The translations under genes and the position numbers were made by a program. A stretch of 64,000 nt of DNA from Cordia subcordata (Eukaryota; Streptophyta; Magnoliopsida; Boraginales; Cordiaceae), in assembly GCA_028554755.1 (NCBI GenBank), contig JAPTOF010000016.1:7663001-7727000 (forward strand), given 5' to 3'. Shown here piece after piece: positions 47,633 to 58,730 of the stretch. How positions within the stretch are numbered: the stretch's first letter is position 1; every line of letters begins with the position of its first letter. Under the pieces are notes generated by a model, which made no database searches, was not told the origin of the DNA, and saw only the letters and a list, made by a program, of their open reading frames with translations.

Positions 47633-48107
47633 TGTTGATGGAGCTTTACCAGCTAAAGAAGCTGTAACAAGGAGGTAATTAACTCAGAAGAGGAATGCTA
47701 TTGTGAAACCAAAACTTGCTACACCTAAACCAGAGCAGATTATCAAAATCAGTCTGATACTGAAGAAAAAGAAGTCAAGAAGGAGAAGATGCCAACAAAG
47801 GAGAAAATGACTAATGATGTTTTAGCAAGAAAGTAATCCCCAACACTTACTGCAACTCTAACTGCCAAAAGAAAATTAAGTTGTTTATTGAAAAATATGA
47901 ATTCAGTTCAGTAATAATGATATGATGCAGGTTCATTACAAATTCCCCTCTTCATCTCTGAACCTAATTGCATTTTTGTAGGGTACTTATAGGTTGACTA
48001 ATAGACCAAAAAAGTAGATAGTGGATATTGATGCTGTAGATTGGAACAATGAATCAATAATTTTAGAATATATTTGAGACATGTACAAGTTCTACAAGCT
48101 TGATGAG
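47633..48107 (+). pseudogene. B-type cyclin (CYCB1-like) gene relic
   Basis: Two exon-like blocks. Block 1 (47633-47881) reads VDGALPAKEAVTRR, then a stop, RNAIVKPKLATPKPEQIIKI, a frameshift, DTEEKEVKKEK, another stop and PTLTATLTAKRK. Block 2 (47982-48107, bounded by an AG and a GT) reads RLTNRPKK, stop, IVDIDAVDWNNESIILEYI, stop, DMYKFYKL. This order (basic linker with a KPK-x-EQIIxIS element, PTLTxxLTA, KPK-x-IVDID, YKFYK) is the N-terminal half of plant CYCB1 cyclins up to the start of the cyclin box. It keeps intron-like sequence, so it came from DNA duplication, not from mRNA. The cyclin box itself was not found. Not functional. Confidence 0.65.
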
Positions 48108-49263
48108 GTATTTGCACATTTTCATTTATCTAAATGCTGCTTTTTCTTTTCTTTTCTTTTCTAGTATTTGATATAAGATTGAGAGGCTGTTTAGCTTTGA
48201 TTATTTATGGCTTATAAGCACCAAATAATAAAAAGTATGCGAGAGGATTTTTTTTAAGTGCTTATAACCACCAAAAAAGCCAAGCCAAACACCCTTTGAC
48301 TATTTCTTTTAAAGTAGAATGAGCTAGCAAGATTATGTGAAAGTTGAAGTGACATGCAGAATATTATACGTGCAACAAAAGATATCAATTATCTTTTAAA
48401 TTAGAATTTATGGAGTTTGTATATAGGAATTGATGATTACAAAGTGAAAATTGCAATTCCCTGAATAATCATTGTAGGAAATTCATGGATAAAAGTTGAA
48501 TTCATAGTTAGACCTAGAATGCTTTCGTTATTATTCTTTGTTAGGTCTTATGTGGTGATGGATTTTCTACTATCTTAATGTTCTAAGTACAGATTGGTTA
48601 TTCTATCAGTTTTTTAGGATTATAATTCTTCCTTTATTTCTATTTGGTTGTTGTAGTAGAAACACAAGAAAAATGGTTCAGAGAGTGTCTATCGTGTATA
48701 AGCTATCTTTTCTATTGATGATGGCGATAGCATGTTACAGCTCTGACAGTCTTGCAGCTTTTATCAAGACAGTTTCAGATAACTTGTGTATTTTGAGTTC
48801 GCACCACCAAAATCTGCGAAGCTAGGTGTTGAAAGTCTTTCAAGGCTTGTGTCCTACACTTCTTAGTTGGAAGTGATGCAATGAGTTGCTATGCATCTTA
48901 ACTATTTGGAAGTGGGCACTTACATCTAATGGAGAACCATATGATTTTAGCATCCAATGGCAGACTTGTATATGTCCCACAACAAAGATTGTTAAAATTC
49001 CATTACTTTTATTGGTTAGCTTGCTTAGTTTTCCACTTGTAAAGATTGGGTTCTTAAACCTTGTACATTAGGGACTTGATCCGCCAATTTTGTAAACTAT
49101 CTCATTTTAGGAAGGAATAAAATTTTGCATTTCGACCTCTGTGGGATAAAAAATTAGGATACGAAATTACGAGCACGGGCAAACCAAGCATTGCTGGGTC
49201 CTCGGGCACTGTTATTATCCAAAAGAGACTTTATATTCCTTCTAACCATATGCATTGTCTTGT

Positions 49264-49266
<3 letters not shown>
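48108..49266. other. Intergenic, downstream of the cyclin relic
   Basis: No recognisable cyclin box. At about 48190-48300 GAGGCTGTTTAGC...CCAAGCCAAACACCC is a short MITE-like segment. The frame at 48886-49071 is not recognised. Confidence 0.3.

Positions 49267-49293
<27 letters not shown>
49267..49293. repeat. (TA)n microsatellite
   Basis: About 13 TA units. Confidence 0.9.
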
Positions 49294-49300
<7 letters not shown>

Positions 49301-50131
49301 ATGTATGTAGATGCACGTTATAGGGGATCAATGGAGCGGGTTGGTGATAATAAAAATTTACATGTTGACTGTCTAAAAGTTTTACTACACTCAAAATAAT
49401 GGGTAAACAAGTTATACATAACGACATTTTTAATATTTATGTAAAGACCAACTGTACGGGTTTCCAATGATGAGTACGGTAAACTAAAAGAGAAATTGAT
49501 CAGAGGAAAGAACATAAAAGCAGAGCTTTCGGTAGATTTTATGTAATTTGACTTTGATGCCTTGAGGGTATCAATTTCATTTTGGTGGTCCTAATGCATA
49601 TAGTTCAAATTAGAGTTATTACCTCATTTAAAAACTTAAGTTTCAAAAGAAGATATTGGTGTATTTATTTATTGTGTTAATGTCTTCTCACATGTTTGGT
49701 TCTTGGACTTGCACATGGACAGTTTTTAATATTTTTAAATAAATGAAAGTGAGTTTTGAACCTCTATTTTGCTTCTCAGCTCTAGTACTATGATAGAGTT
49801 ATCAATTTATCTAAAAACTTAAACTTTTAAAAAGGATATTGGTGTATTTATTTATTTGTTATTAATACTCGAACAATAAATGAGGTCAATGAGGCCACTT
49901 GATCCCTCTGTAAGTTGCATTCAAGCATCAAAAGCTTTGCCATGTGGGTGATGTGATGCATTTTATTGACTATCGTCTCCACTTTATCCAAGGGCACTGC
50001 GAGCAACTCAACAACAGTTTTTTTTTTTTTTTTGATAAATCGAAACAAAGGCTGATATACAGGGGAGAGATGGAGCTAGCTGTGGGGTGGCAAACAGGGG
50101 TCATTGCCCCTAGCTCAAAAGAAAATTTTAA
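49294..50131. other. Intergenic, no gene recognised
   Basis: A minus-strand segment near 49860-50000 reads VELLAVPLDKVETIVNKM and looks protein-like, but it is short, adjoins a poly-T run (50019-50034) and could not be assigned. The last 65 bases are the GGGGTCATTGCCCC relic noted at 41240. Confidence 0.3.
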
Positions 50132-51228
50132 GGATAGAATGCACCAAACTCCTTCGTGATCTATTCTACTACACAACACCTCTTATAGCGTCGAAAGTCT
50201 CACAATAAGCCTATGTGATGAGTAAAAGTTTTACATACTTCCTTTACTGTCTATATTCCCCTAACGGTGTTAAAAATGTATATGAAAAAAGATGTTAATA
50301 CCCTTACCCTTGCTCGTTTAGTTTTTTCTATCGTATATAAGTGGTCTGTTACTAAACTATTTTATTGAACAACGATTTTATGGGGAAACATAAATTAAAG
50401 TAAATTTACTCTTTAATTTGTAATTAGCGCCTTATAACAGCATGTCTTACATTAACATATAGTCTGAAATTATCAACAAAATAGATTTTGTAACAAAAAA
50501 AATAGTTTAATTTTTATGAAATAATACTACAAAGTGCCAATAGTTTATTAAAGTTGGCTGGTATGTCGACATAAATGAGCCTCTTTCCTCTTTTTTTTTA
50601 AAGATCGAAGGTGATAATGAACTTCAAGAGATCATATTCACCGACCATATTCCCCATATACAGATAAAGAGAATTTTTGTTTTTGTTAATTGTTATACAT
50701 GTTTTTGACCAATAAAAAAAAGAAAATTAAAAGAGTAGGGTAAGGGCATTAATGTCTTTTTGTTATATATTTTTAATATCGTTAAGAAAAGTTTAGACAG
50801 TAGGGGGTGCATGTTATGAGCTTCCCCAATTGAGGAGACGTTCTTACTCCTAAGAGGTTCAAGAGAGAAGAACCTCTTAATAGAGCAAGAATGGAAAGCT
50901 AGAGAAGAATGAGAAAGAGAGAGAGAGTTAGAACAGAGAAAGAGAATTGAGAATTCAATATTTTATTTTTTGATTAATCACATTACAAAGCTTATTGCTA
51001 CTTATATACAACTAATGACATGAGTTGAGTTAGTTAGTAAACTAACTCAACTAATTCCCCTAACAACTTGAAATGTTTTATTTATATATTCCTATCTCTA
51101 CTTATTATGCACGTGACAGTGCGTATGAAACTTTTATTCATTATGGGAGTTTGTTGTGAGATTTTTGACCCTACAGGGAACTGTTGCTCACTTATGGTAG
51201 ACCACAGGGGAGTCTGATACATTATACC
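50132..51228. mobile_element. MULE-type non-autonomous element, second copy, interrupted
   Basis: The left end GGATAGAATGCACCAAACTC and the reverse complement of the right end GGTATAATGTATCAGACTCC are similar for about 80 bases, with CTCACAA in both arms, and resemble the element at 26690-27425. Without the solo LTR inside it (50812-51118) the element is about 785 bases. I see no clean 9-bp duplication. Non-coding. Confidence 0.6.
50812..51118 (-). mobile_element. Solo LTR inside the MULE element
   Basis: On the minus strand it starts TGTCACGTGCATAATAAG and ends AAGCTCATAACA; 307 bases, flanked by GTGCA (50807-50811) and GTGCG (51119-51123), a 5-bp duplication with one change. It contains ATATAAGTAGCAATAAGC (TATA-like) and a pyrimidine-rich TTCTCTTTCTCTG leader. 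No internal region is present, so it is the product of LTR-LTR recombination. Superfamily is probably Copia from the size and shape. Confidence 0.65.
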
Positions 51229-53242
51229 TAAAAATTAATTAAATATAACATATATTTAGTTTATTTGTTTTTCTTTCTTTAATAAATAGTCCTCCTCCAT
51301 TTCATGAGTATTTCTTCTATGATTGCTATGTTTTACATAGAAAATTATTAAGTTAATAGATTATTCAAAATTTTAAATGTAGAAAATTATCTAAAATCTC
51401 AAATTGTAAGGGATGATATAGTAATTCTTTTATGATTTTCAGTAATAATGCTGTATAACTCTTTATTAGAACTTTAATTAGTAACATTATTAAGCAATGA
51501 ATCTTTATTCATTATCTTGATCTTTTTATGATTTTCAGTAACATATATGCACATATGTGCATTATGATAAAAGCTTCTTTTAAACCTTGATAGTGTAATT
51601 GTGTTATTTTTTTATACAAAAAAGTTTTACTAAATTTTTTGTTATTTGTTTATTTGAACCTCACACCCTTAGTCCTATTTTCTGGCCTCACACTAACCAT
51701 CGGTCTTTTAGCGCGAGACTCTAATTATACTAAATGCATTTTGTGTTTGGAATTAAGGTGAGTGTCCTTATAGGTAATCAGATTTTGTATAGTGTTTTAT
51801 GCTTTGTGCATACCTGTTCTGTATGGTTGATTAACCTATCGTGAGAACTAAGGTACCAAGTACAGGCCTCCAGCCCCGTCACACCTACCACGTTATTTGC
51901 TGTCTAGTTTAATAATTAAAAGGTTCCGTGCATTAATTATAACACTTGTCGAGTAGGGCAAGCTAATAGTCTTCTGTCACTATTCTTGATATTATTATTA
52001 AAATGCCCATTTTCAAGCGATGTGAAACATGTAAACCTTGCCTTTGACCTACCTGATGATTACACCTATTCCTCGTAAGCATGAAAAAATATCAGATTGC
52101 ATTTACCCTACATTATTGAACATTGCATTCACGTGTTTATAAAATTAGATATCTTAATTAGATTCGACCTTATGAGTATGAATTCAGTAGGCACAAGGGA
52201 TTCATGAGAAAAAGTTACGGGATCATGTCACCGATACACCAATTCAGTTGATTAGGGAAAATCAGACAAAAAACAGGGGCAAAAGTAATGATTCTCCTCC
52301 TTTAGTTTTACTCTTTTTGAGTCTGTTTGGATTCAATTTGCTTTATTAAACAAGAATTACTGAAAAAAAGTACATTCTTTTTATAATAACTTTCAAAGAA
52401 GACAATTTTTAGAGTATTTCAATGACTCGTGGAAATGATATCGTGTTCCAGTGTCTTCTACCCTACATGATTTGCGAAGACTGAAGCGAAATAGGATATG
52501 AAGGTCATTCCAACTACAATAAATATGTTTTTTACAAGTGATAAGAATTTGTTGTGCAATTGTTATAACTTCCCTTCAGTAAAAGCGTATAGGGTATGAA
52601 ACAATATGATTTTTCCAGCTGCAAGCAATCCGGACTTGGATTTCTGTTAAAGTTTTAATGTTATGAGAAATATTTAATAATAATGACCAGATAATACAAT
52701 TATACAAAAATAATCTAACTATTTTACCTTCATTAATTAGATCTCTGTTATCTATTACAAAATTATATGTTATGAGGAACCTAAATCATTGAAAAATTGT
52801 GGAGGATATAATTCAAACCGAATAATGAAAGCAATATTTTGAGTATTCACATTTTTCCAAATGTAGCCATGAAGACGAAGGAATTAAATCGTATACACCA
52901 TATATTAATAGTTTAATTATCCAAACAATTTGCTGAATAGGGTTGTGAGAAGAAGCATGGAAGTGCACGTGCCAAATCACTTATATATTTATTAATAGTA
53001 AAAATATTACATATATAGATCTCCCACAACACACATAATTAGGTTCCAACTACTGTGGAAGCACTCCAAACCCTAGAAACCCTAACATAATTATTTCCAT
53101 CATCATGTATATATGCATATACATATCCAATCCTTCATATATAGAGACTCACACACCATCTCAATTACAAAGTGAAACTTACTAGGAGCTTAATCCTTTA
53201 TTAGTTTTGCAGCTAGCCAAGCTTATAAGCTTACATACGTGA
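51229..53242. other. Intergenic, with a second copy of the dispersed repeat at 51650-51900
   Basis: The segment 51650-51900 is collinear with 30000-30257. The rest, up to the 3' end of the SPIRAL1-like gene, is AT-rich and has no supported gene. Confidence 0.4.
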
Positions 53243-53904
53243 TCATGACTTATCTCCAAATAAGTAGCCAAGAGATGAATCTCCACCCGGAACTGAATTG
53301 ACTTTGGTCGATGGACGGCCCTGAAATTCAACACAAAAACAAAATTAATCTAAGAAGACGCGCAACTCATCAGTCTCTTTATAATAAGGGCCTGTTTGAA
53401 TTAATTTTTTTTTTTAAGAAAGAGTTTTTTTTTTTTTGAAAAAAGTACATTATTTTTGCAATATATAATATTTGGCTCAGCTTTTAAAAAAGTTAAAACT
53501 CTTTAAAAAAAATTTAAATACTGTTTTCTTCAAAAGTCGGGACTTTTAGCTTATCAAAAAAGCTCTTTTTCAAAAGTTGCTAAAAAAATACTTTTAAAAG
53601 AAAGTCGATCCAAACAGACCCTAAATATAATGAAAAAGATTAATTAACGACCAAGACGACTCACAGAGAGAAAGATCCCTGAATTTTGGCCAGATTTGGG
53701 TTGATGGTAGTTGATAGAGATGTTTTGTTTGTTAGAAGGGGGAAGATTTTCTGGAGGTGGGTTGTCTGAGATAGTGTCTATTCCATAGGGTGGTGCATAA
53801 ACAGTTGGGGAGGCCACAGGTGCAGCGTTTTGTTGCTTATCATCAGAGCCGAAGAGGTAGCCTAGGGAGCTTTGGCCACCACCATAGCTTTCGCCTCTGC
53901 TCAT
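53243..53904 (-). CDS. SP1L: SPIRAL1-like microtubule-associated protein
   Basis: Two exons on the minus strand, 53904-53665 and 53320-53243, joined in phase 0 at a GTGAGT donor and TTTCAG acceptor; 105 aa. Exon 1 starts MSRGESYGGGQSSLGYLFG, has a Pro-rich middle, then GQNSGIFLS. Exon 2 gives GRPSTKVNSVPGGDSSLGYLFGDKS and a TGA. The conserved N- and C-terminal blocks, each with SSLGYLFG, and the GQN-x-G-x-FL-x-GRPSTKV junction are diagnostic of the plant SPR1/SP1L family, whose usual length is about 95-120 aa. These small proteins bind plus ends and lattices of cortical microtubules and support straight anisotropic cell growth. A MITE occupies most of the 344-base intron. The start is the only ATG that gives the family N-terminus. 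The exact SP1L paralogue is not decided; SP1L5 is possible from gene neighbourhood. Confidence 0.93.
53388..53621. mobile_element. PIF/Harbinger-type MITE, copy E, in the SPIRAL1-like intron
   Basis: A 234-bp element with flanking TAA at 53385-53387 and 53622-53624. Ends GGGCCTGTTTGAATT and ...CGATCCAAACAGACCC are good inverted repeats. Internal motifs (GTACATTATTTTTGC, TTTGGCTCAGCTTTT, GACTTTTAGCTTATC, CAAAAGTTGCTAAAA) match the other copies. It is the best-preserved copy and lies in intron 53321-53664. Confidence 0.85.
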
Positions 53905-53991
53905 GGCTTCGGCTGCTGAACTATTTTTGTCAACTGACTGTAGAAGGAGAAGGGTAAAGTTCCAATATGTACTTTGAGGAAATGTAAGATG

Positions 53992-54002
53992 CTTTTATAT
54001 AC
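53992..54002 (-). promoter_or_regulatory. Candidate TATA box of the SPIRAL1-like gene
   Basis: The minus strand reads GTATATAAAAGC about 88-98 bases upstream of the ATG at 53904. Strong consensus match; leaves a 5' leader of about 60 bases. Confidence 0.55.
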
Positions 54003-57000
54003 CTAGCTAGTGGATGCTGTGTGGAACTGCTTATTGCCCTTTTATATATGTATAGTTCTACTATGCAAGATTCAAGTGGCGAATATTCCTACCATTTTTT
54101 ATTTAATTTCTAGTTCTTGAATAGCTCAATGATTTAGAACAAGATTAAGCAACCATATGAGTTCATAAAATAGTTTAAGTGGACAAGTGGTTGAAACTAT
54201 ACCAAGATCAATCAAATTGACAATGCAATCGATTATCATGAGGGTTGGCTTGATCAGGGTGGGGGAAGAAATTAAGCATCCATATCGATTATTTTCCATT
54301 GAAACCTGCTCATATATACCATAGATCACTTATATTACGACTTTTTTTTTCTTTACAAACTCCTTACCTCTAACCCAATCCTTCTCGTGGAATTTGAATT
54401 TAAGTCATCATTTGCATAAACAAACACTTACAAATTCTGTTAAGCAAGCAGAAAACATAATTTGTTAATATAAATAAATAAATATACCTCCCTACAAGTT
54501 TAAGCTTTTAAATAAGGTAAAAACTTAACATGGTGTCAAAGCCTAAAAACTGAATGGCCTCACGTTCAAAACTCACTATCACCCATTTAAAATATCAAAA
54601 TTGTTCTACCTATAAGATTCTAAATAGATCACCCTATACACGAGAGGCGTATTAATATAAATTAGACTTTTAGATAAAGTGATAACTTAACATAATTGAA
54701 TATAATTTAGGCTGAATTATATTGAAGATTGATTAAATGTATACTAATTTCTTCAATTAATAGGGAAGAATTGAAAGTCATTTGAAAATAACTTAAGGCA
54801 AATTGTCGTACTACTAATGGTCCAATATTATAAATATCAAGAACAGTTAAATAAATCCTATCCAATAAATTGATATTTTAGATAAAATAAACACTTGCAA
54901 TAATGGTGAAGATAATAAGAATCAAGGAACCAATTATGTTGCAAGCATACAGGCAAGTTGATGAAGTGGTCAAGAAGATCCTCATATTCCTAGAATTGAT
55001 CCTTGCAAAACGAAGTATATTTGGCTTCAAGCTTGGTTAACAAGCATCTACTAAAAGGTGATCCAAGAGGTTTTTTTTTCCCTAGGCAAGCAAAACTATG
55101 TGTATTAATCAAAACTTCAACCAAAATGTCGTATATACAAAAGTTTAGGTTAGTATAGACTCGTCAAATCTCCAACGAATTCAATACAGATGTCACGACT
55201 AATGTTAGTGTTTCTAACAGAGAATTTACATGTTTTGGTCACTAAGATACTACGAATCAGTTCGAGAATTTGGTCCTTGTATATTCATCAAACCATGATC
55301 ACCATGGTTAGGTGAATATATAAATTGTATACACAATTTAATGGAGGAAATCATGAGCCAATGATGTAGGTATGAGCTCATGCATGAAGGACAACCAGCA
55401 AATTCGCAACGATATGCACCTAGTTGGGAGTCTTCATTTCATAAGGGACGTATTTTCTTTTCGTTTTTTTCTTAGGAGAGGAAGACAAAACCTACTATTT
55501 TACTTTTAAAGATGAAATAATTCATAATTGACATGCAGAACTATTTACAAAGTTCTTACTGCTAGTAATTCACCTTAGATTAATTTTATTTTCTTATTTT
55601 GACTTGTCGATCCAGGGTGACAAAGTCAAATAAAAGTATAAAGTAGATGTTTAATTTCTATAGGAATTTGGGTCCAGACCATTATACGAATGGAACAGGA
55701 TGAAATTGACGAAGTGAGATATTATTCTTTATTGTTCAAGGAAAAGTATTACAAATATTTAATTTTTGTACAAATACATTAATTCTAGTTCTAAATCTTT
55801 CATTGTAGGTGATGGGACATGTCGAAAATATCTAAATATTTTTTTCTTTTTTACACACCCCACCTCAACCAAATCTTTTGTCTCTAAAGAAATTTGAATT
55901 CTAGACCTTACTGTTGGGAAGAGGTAGTTTCAATTACTTGAACTATAATGCTTTTTAGATTAATCGGTTGTATACTCCTATAATAGAGACGGGGAGATGA
56001 AGTTCATTCTCAATTTGCTAAGTGTACTCTTGCATCGTTTTAACATGATCAGGCCTTTCCTTGAAAATTATAAGAGCATTTTCAATATGAAAGTCAACTA
56101 ATGATTGAGGCACGTATATTAATAAGCCAACAAATCGATGTACTGATTAGCTGGTCAATTTAAGATTAAACAAGCCTCTTAGAACTTAGACCTTTTACAG
56201 GATACATGTTCCACACGTTAAGGTGTTAGAACAAGAAAAAAGGAGAAAAATATGGCCCAGAAGGATTATCATTTTGCTGGCATTAGCCTGCCATACACCA
56301 ATAACAAAAAAAAAAGAAAGAAAAGAAAAGCAAATCGTTGGTAGCATGCAAGGAAGTTATCCAAGGACCTTTTTAGCTACGAGTGTAAATGGAACTTATG
56401 CATGCTGAAGTAATCCTTGCGTCAGGCATGCAAATACCAAGTACGATGGGAAATGTAAAATATTAGACGATCACATCCAAATTTTCGAATTAAAGTCTCT
56501 AGGGAAATTTGCCGTCTGACATAGGATCACAAATTTTGCGAGAAGCGAGAGATGTAACGAAAAGATGAGTCTTGACGACGCGTAAAACAGACATTCAGAG
56601 AACAGTAAAAAAAAATCTCTTTCCATAGGAGAATAATCTAAAATAGAAGATCTGCAAATCAGAAAATAATCTAGACATAATCTACTCTATCACTTGTCAA
56701 CAGTAGATTGGCGCAATGTTTTTCTTTTTTTTTTTTTTCAACAAACGTCCCATTCCAACCCAATTCCCATTATCTACTAGATTCGAACCATGTTCTCACT
56801 CTTAGAGAAGGCGTGACAATATTAGCATCATATTATTTTTTGAGATATCAAATTATGCACAACATTTGTGTGTCTTGCGACTTGCAAGCTAATTAAGAGC
56901 TACGGTAACAATTTTACATGTTTAAGATCATGCCGTAATATTCATGTTAAAATTATAAACCTCGTGCTAAATGGCACATCCGAACGCCTCCGAAATTAGA

Positions 57001-57153
57001 TAACTGTTGAATTGTTTAACATGTTAACTGACCAACCTGGGAATTTTTCGCTGTCGTAAATCTGATACAGCAGCCTACGACAGTGATAACCACCCACTTT
57101 GAACCCAAAAAAAGAAAGAAAGGGGAAAAAAAAAGGAAAGATAACTACCTTAA
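54003..57153. other. Intergenic, no gene recognised
   Basis: AT-rich. At about 55070-55240 a poly-T start and ATTAATCAAAACTTCAACC resemble the reversed 3' tail of a LINE, but there is no coding support. Frames at 54126, 56223 and 56708 are short and unassigned. Confidence 0.35.
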
Positions 57154-57367
57154 GGCTTATTTGGATTGGTTTTTTTTAAAAAAAATTATTTTTTTTAAAA
57201 AATTATATTAAACTTACAATAATTATTTGATTTGATTTTTAAAAATATTAAAACTTTGAAAAAAGCTTAAATACAATTTTTTTTAAAACTAAAATTTTTA
57301 ATTTTTTTAAAAAATTATTTTTTAAAAGTTATTAAAAAAAACATGTAAAAAAAAATCCAGGCGACCC
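57154..57367. mobile_element. PIF/Harbinger-type MITE, copy F (decayed)
   Basis: Starts GGCTTATTTGGATTGG after TAA and ends CCAGGCGACCC. The interior has AATAATTATTTGATTTGATT, AAAACTTTG and TTTTTAAAAGTTATTAAAA, as in the other copies, with more T/A expansion. Confidence 0.6.
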
Positions 57368-57813
57368 TCAATAAAGTTGGGAAAATAATACCATTACCAT
57401 CAGGGATATGATGGTCATGTCATCTGTGACTCAGCACTGCCCTTTGCTACTTGTTCATATTCAACAACCAAAAAGTATGATTGATGCAAGTCAAATCAAG
57501 ATAAGGCATTACTTTAATATTAGCAAAGAAGAGAAATCATTTACAGATTGGTTGATATATGCAATCAGCAGGTGATGGACCCATCAACGGCGGGTAAAAT
57601 CATACATAATGGCAATCTCAAAGGACCATCTTTGCTCTGTTTAGGTAGGAGCAGTCCGGTTGGAGGGTTGTTAGTAGGGAAAAGTTAACAATTAAATAAT
57701 AGTTTCATCCGTCTTCATTTTTGTTAAGTTGTGAGATTACTCTAATCCTCAAAATCTTCCTTTTATATACAAATGATCTTAATAATTAAATGTGGCTTAC
57801 AGAAAGGATTAAT

Positions 57814-58101
57814 TGTTAGAGTATGACTCAAATTTCAAGTCCAATTGAATATTAGTGAGAATAGAAAGTCAAAAAGAATAAAAGTACTTCAAATAATAAG
57901 ATTCCTAATCGTATTAGGATTAGAATATATATTCTATAAATAAAACTTTCTACCATGAGTTTAGTTATTACACACCATAAGGTAGGTGTATCATGTTTGG
58001 TCACATAAAATCTTGTGTGCTTCTCTATTATGTTATTTTTACTGTGCTATATATGTTTACTGTCTTTATGTCCCATATCTATGTGCATGATCCTTTCAAC
58101 A
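57814..58101 (+). mobile_element. Solo LTR of the TRIM-like family
   Basis: Starts TGTTAGAGTATGACTC, ends TGATCCTTTCAACA, and is flanked by TTAAT at 57809-57813 and 58102-58106, a perfect 5-bp target duplication. It is collinear with the LTRs at 42831-45428, in opposite orientation to them (CAAGTCCAATTGAATATT near the start, AGGTGTATCATGTTTGGTC in the middle), but lacks about 65 bases of the second half. Confidence 0.85.
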
Positions 58102-58106
58102 TTAAT

Positions 58107-58730
58107 TGTGGCATGAATAGATCTTGATAATCTTGTAAGTGGAGTCTCTAATGATCTAACAATTCACATCTTCAAATTCATGTTTTTCTTTTCTTTTTTC
58201 CCTATACGAAGGAAACTCAACTAGCGGAACTCGACCATAAAAAATATGGCGGAGTCAGACCACCGATTGACAATCTTTGTGAAAGGACAATTCAATCATT
58301 AAATAAGATGGGATACTCAACCTAAAATAAGGAATAAGGATCGAACCTAGTTCTTGAACTTTGATTCTAATTCTTATTATTGGACATTTCTGGAGGACAA
58401 ACTCATGTTTGATTCCACTAAAAAAAGTTTATGGAGACAGGCGAACGAACAAATAATTTTTACAACCCAAATCATTCGAGCTCTATACAAAAAAATATTA
58501 TCGAGTGTAATTTTTGTACGTCGGTTGAATACTGTTGTATCTCATATTGTAAAGTCTTTATAATTCCTGTATGTTAGGACCATCTTCCTGTATGTTAAGA
58601 CCATCTTTGACGTCTGTGATATGGCCATGACTATTAACTGATAGACATCTTAACAACCATATTCCATTTACATTTAGCCAACTGTAAAGGTAACCTCGTT
58701 GGTCTACACCGCAACTACAGACGAAATCTT
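58107..58730. other. Intergenic, no gene recognised
   Basis: AT-rich; the 69-codon frame at 58354-58563 has no recognised domain. A TTCCTGTATGTTA segment is tandemly duplicated at about 58564-58594. Confidence 0.35.

Noticed and set aside
48690..49070. C-terminal exons of the cyclin relic
   Set aside because: Frames here read AAFIKTVSDN and similar, but nothing resembles a cyclin box or C-terminal fold; left as unassigned.
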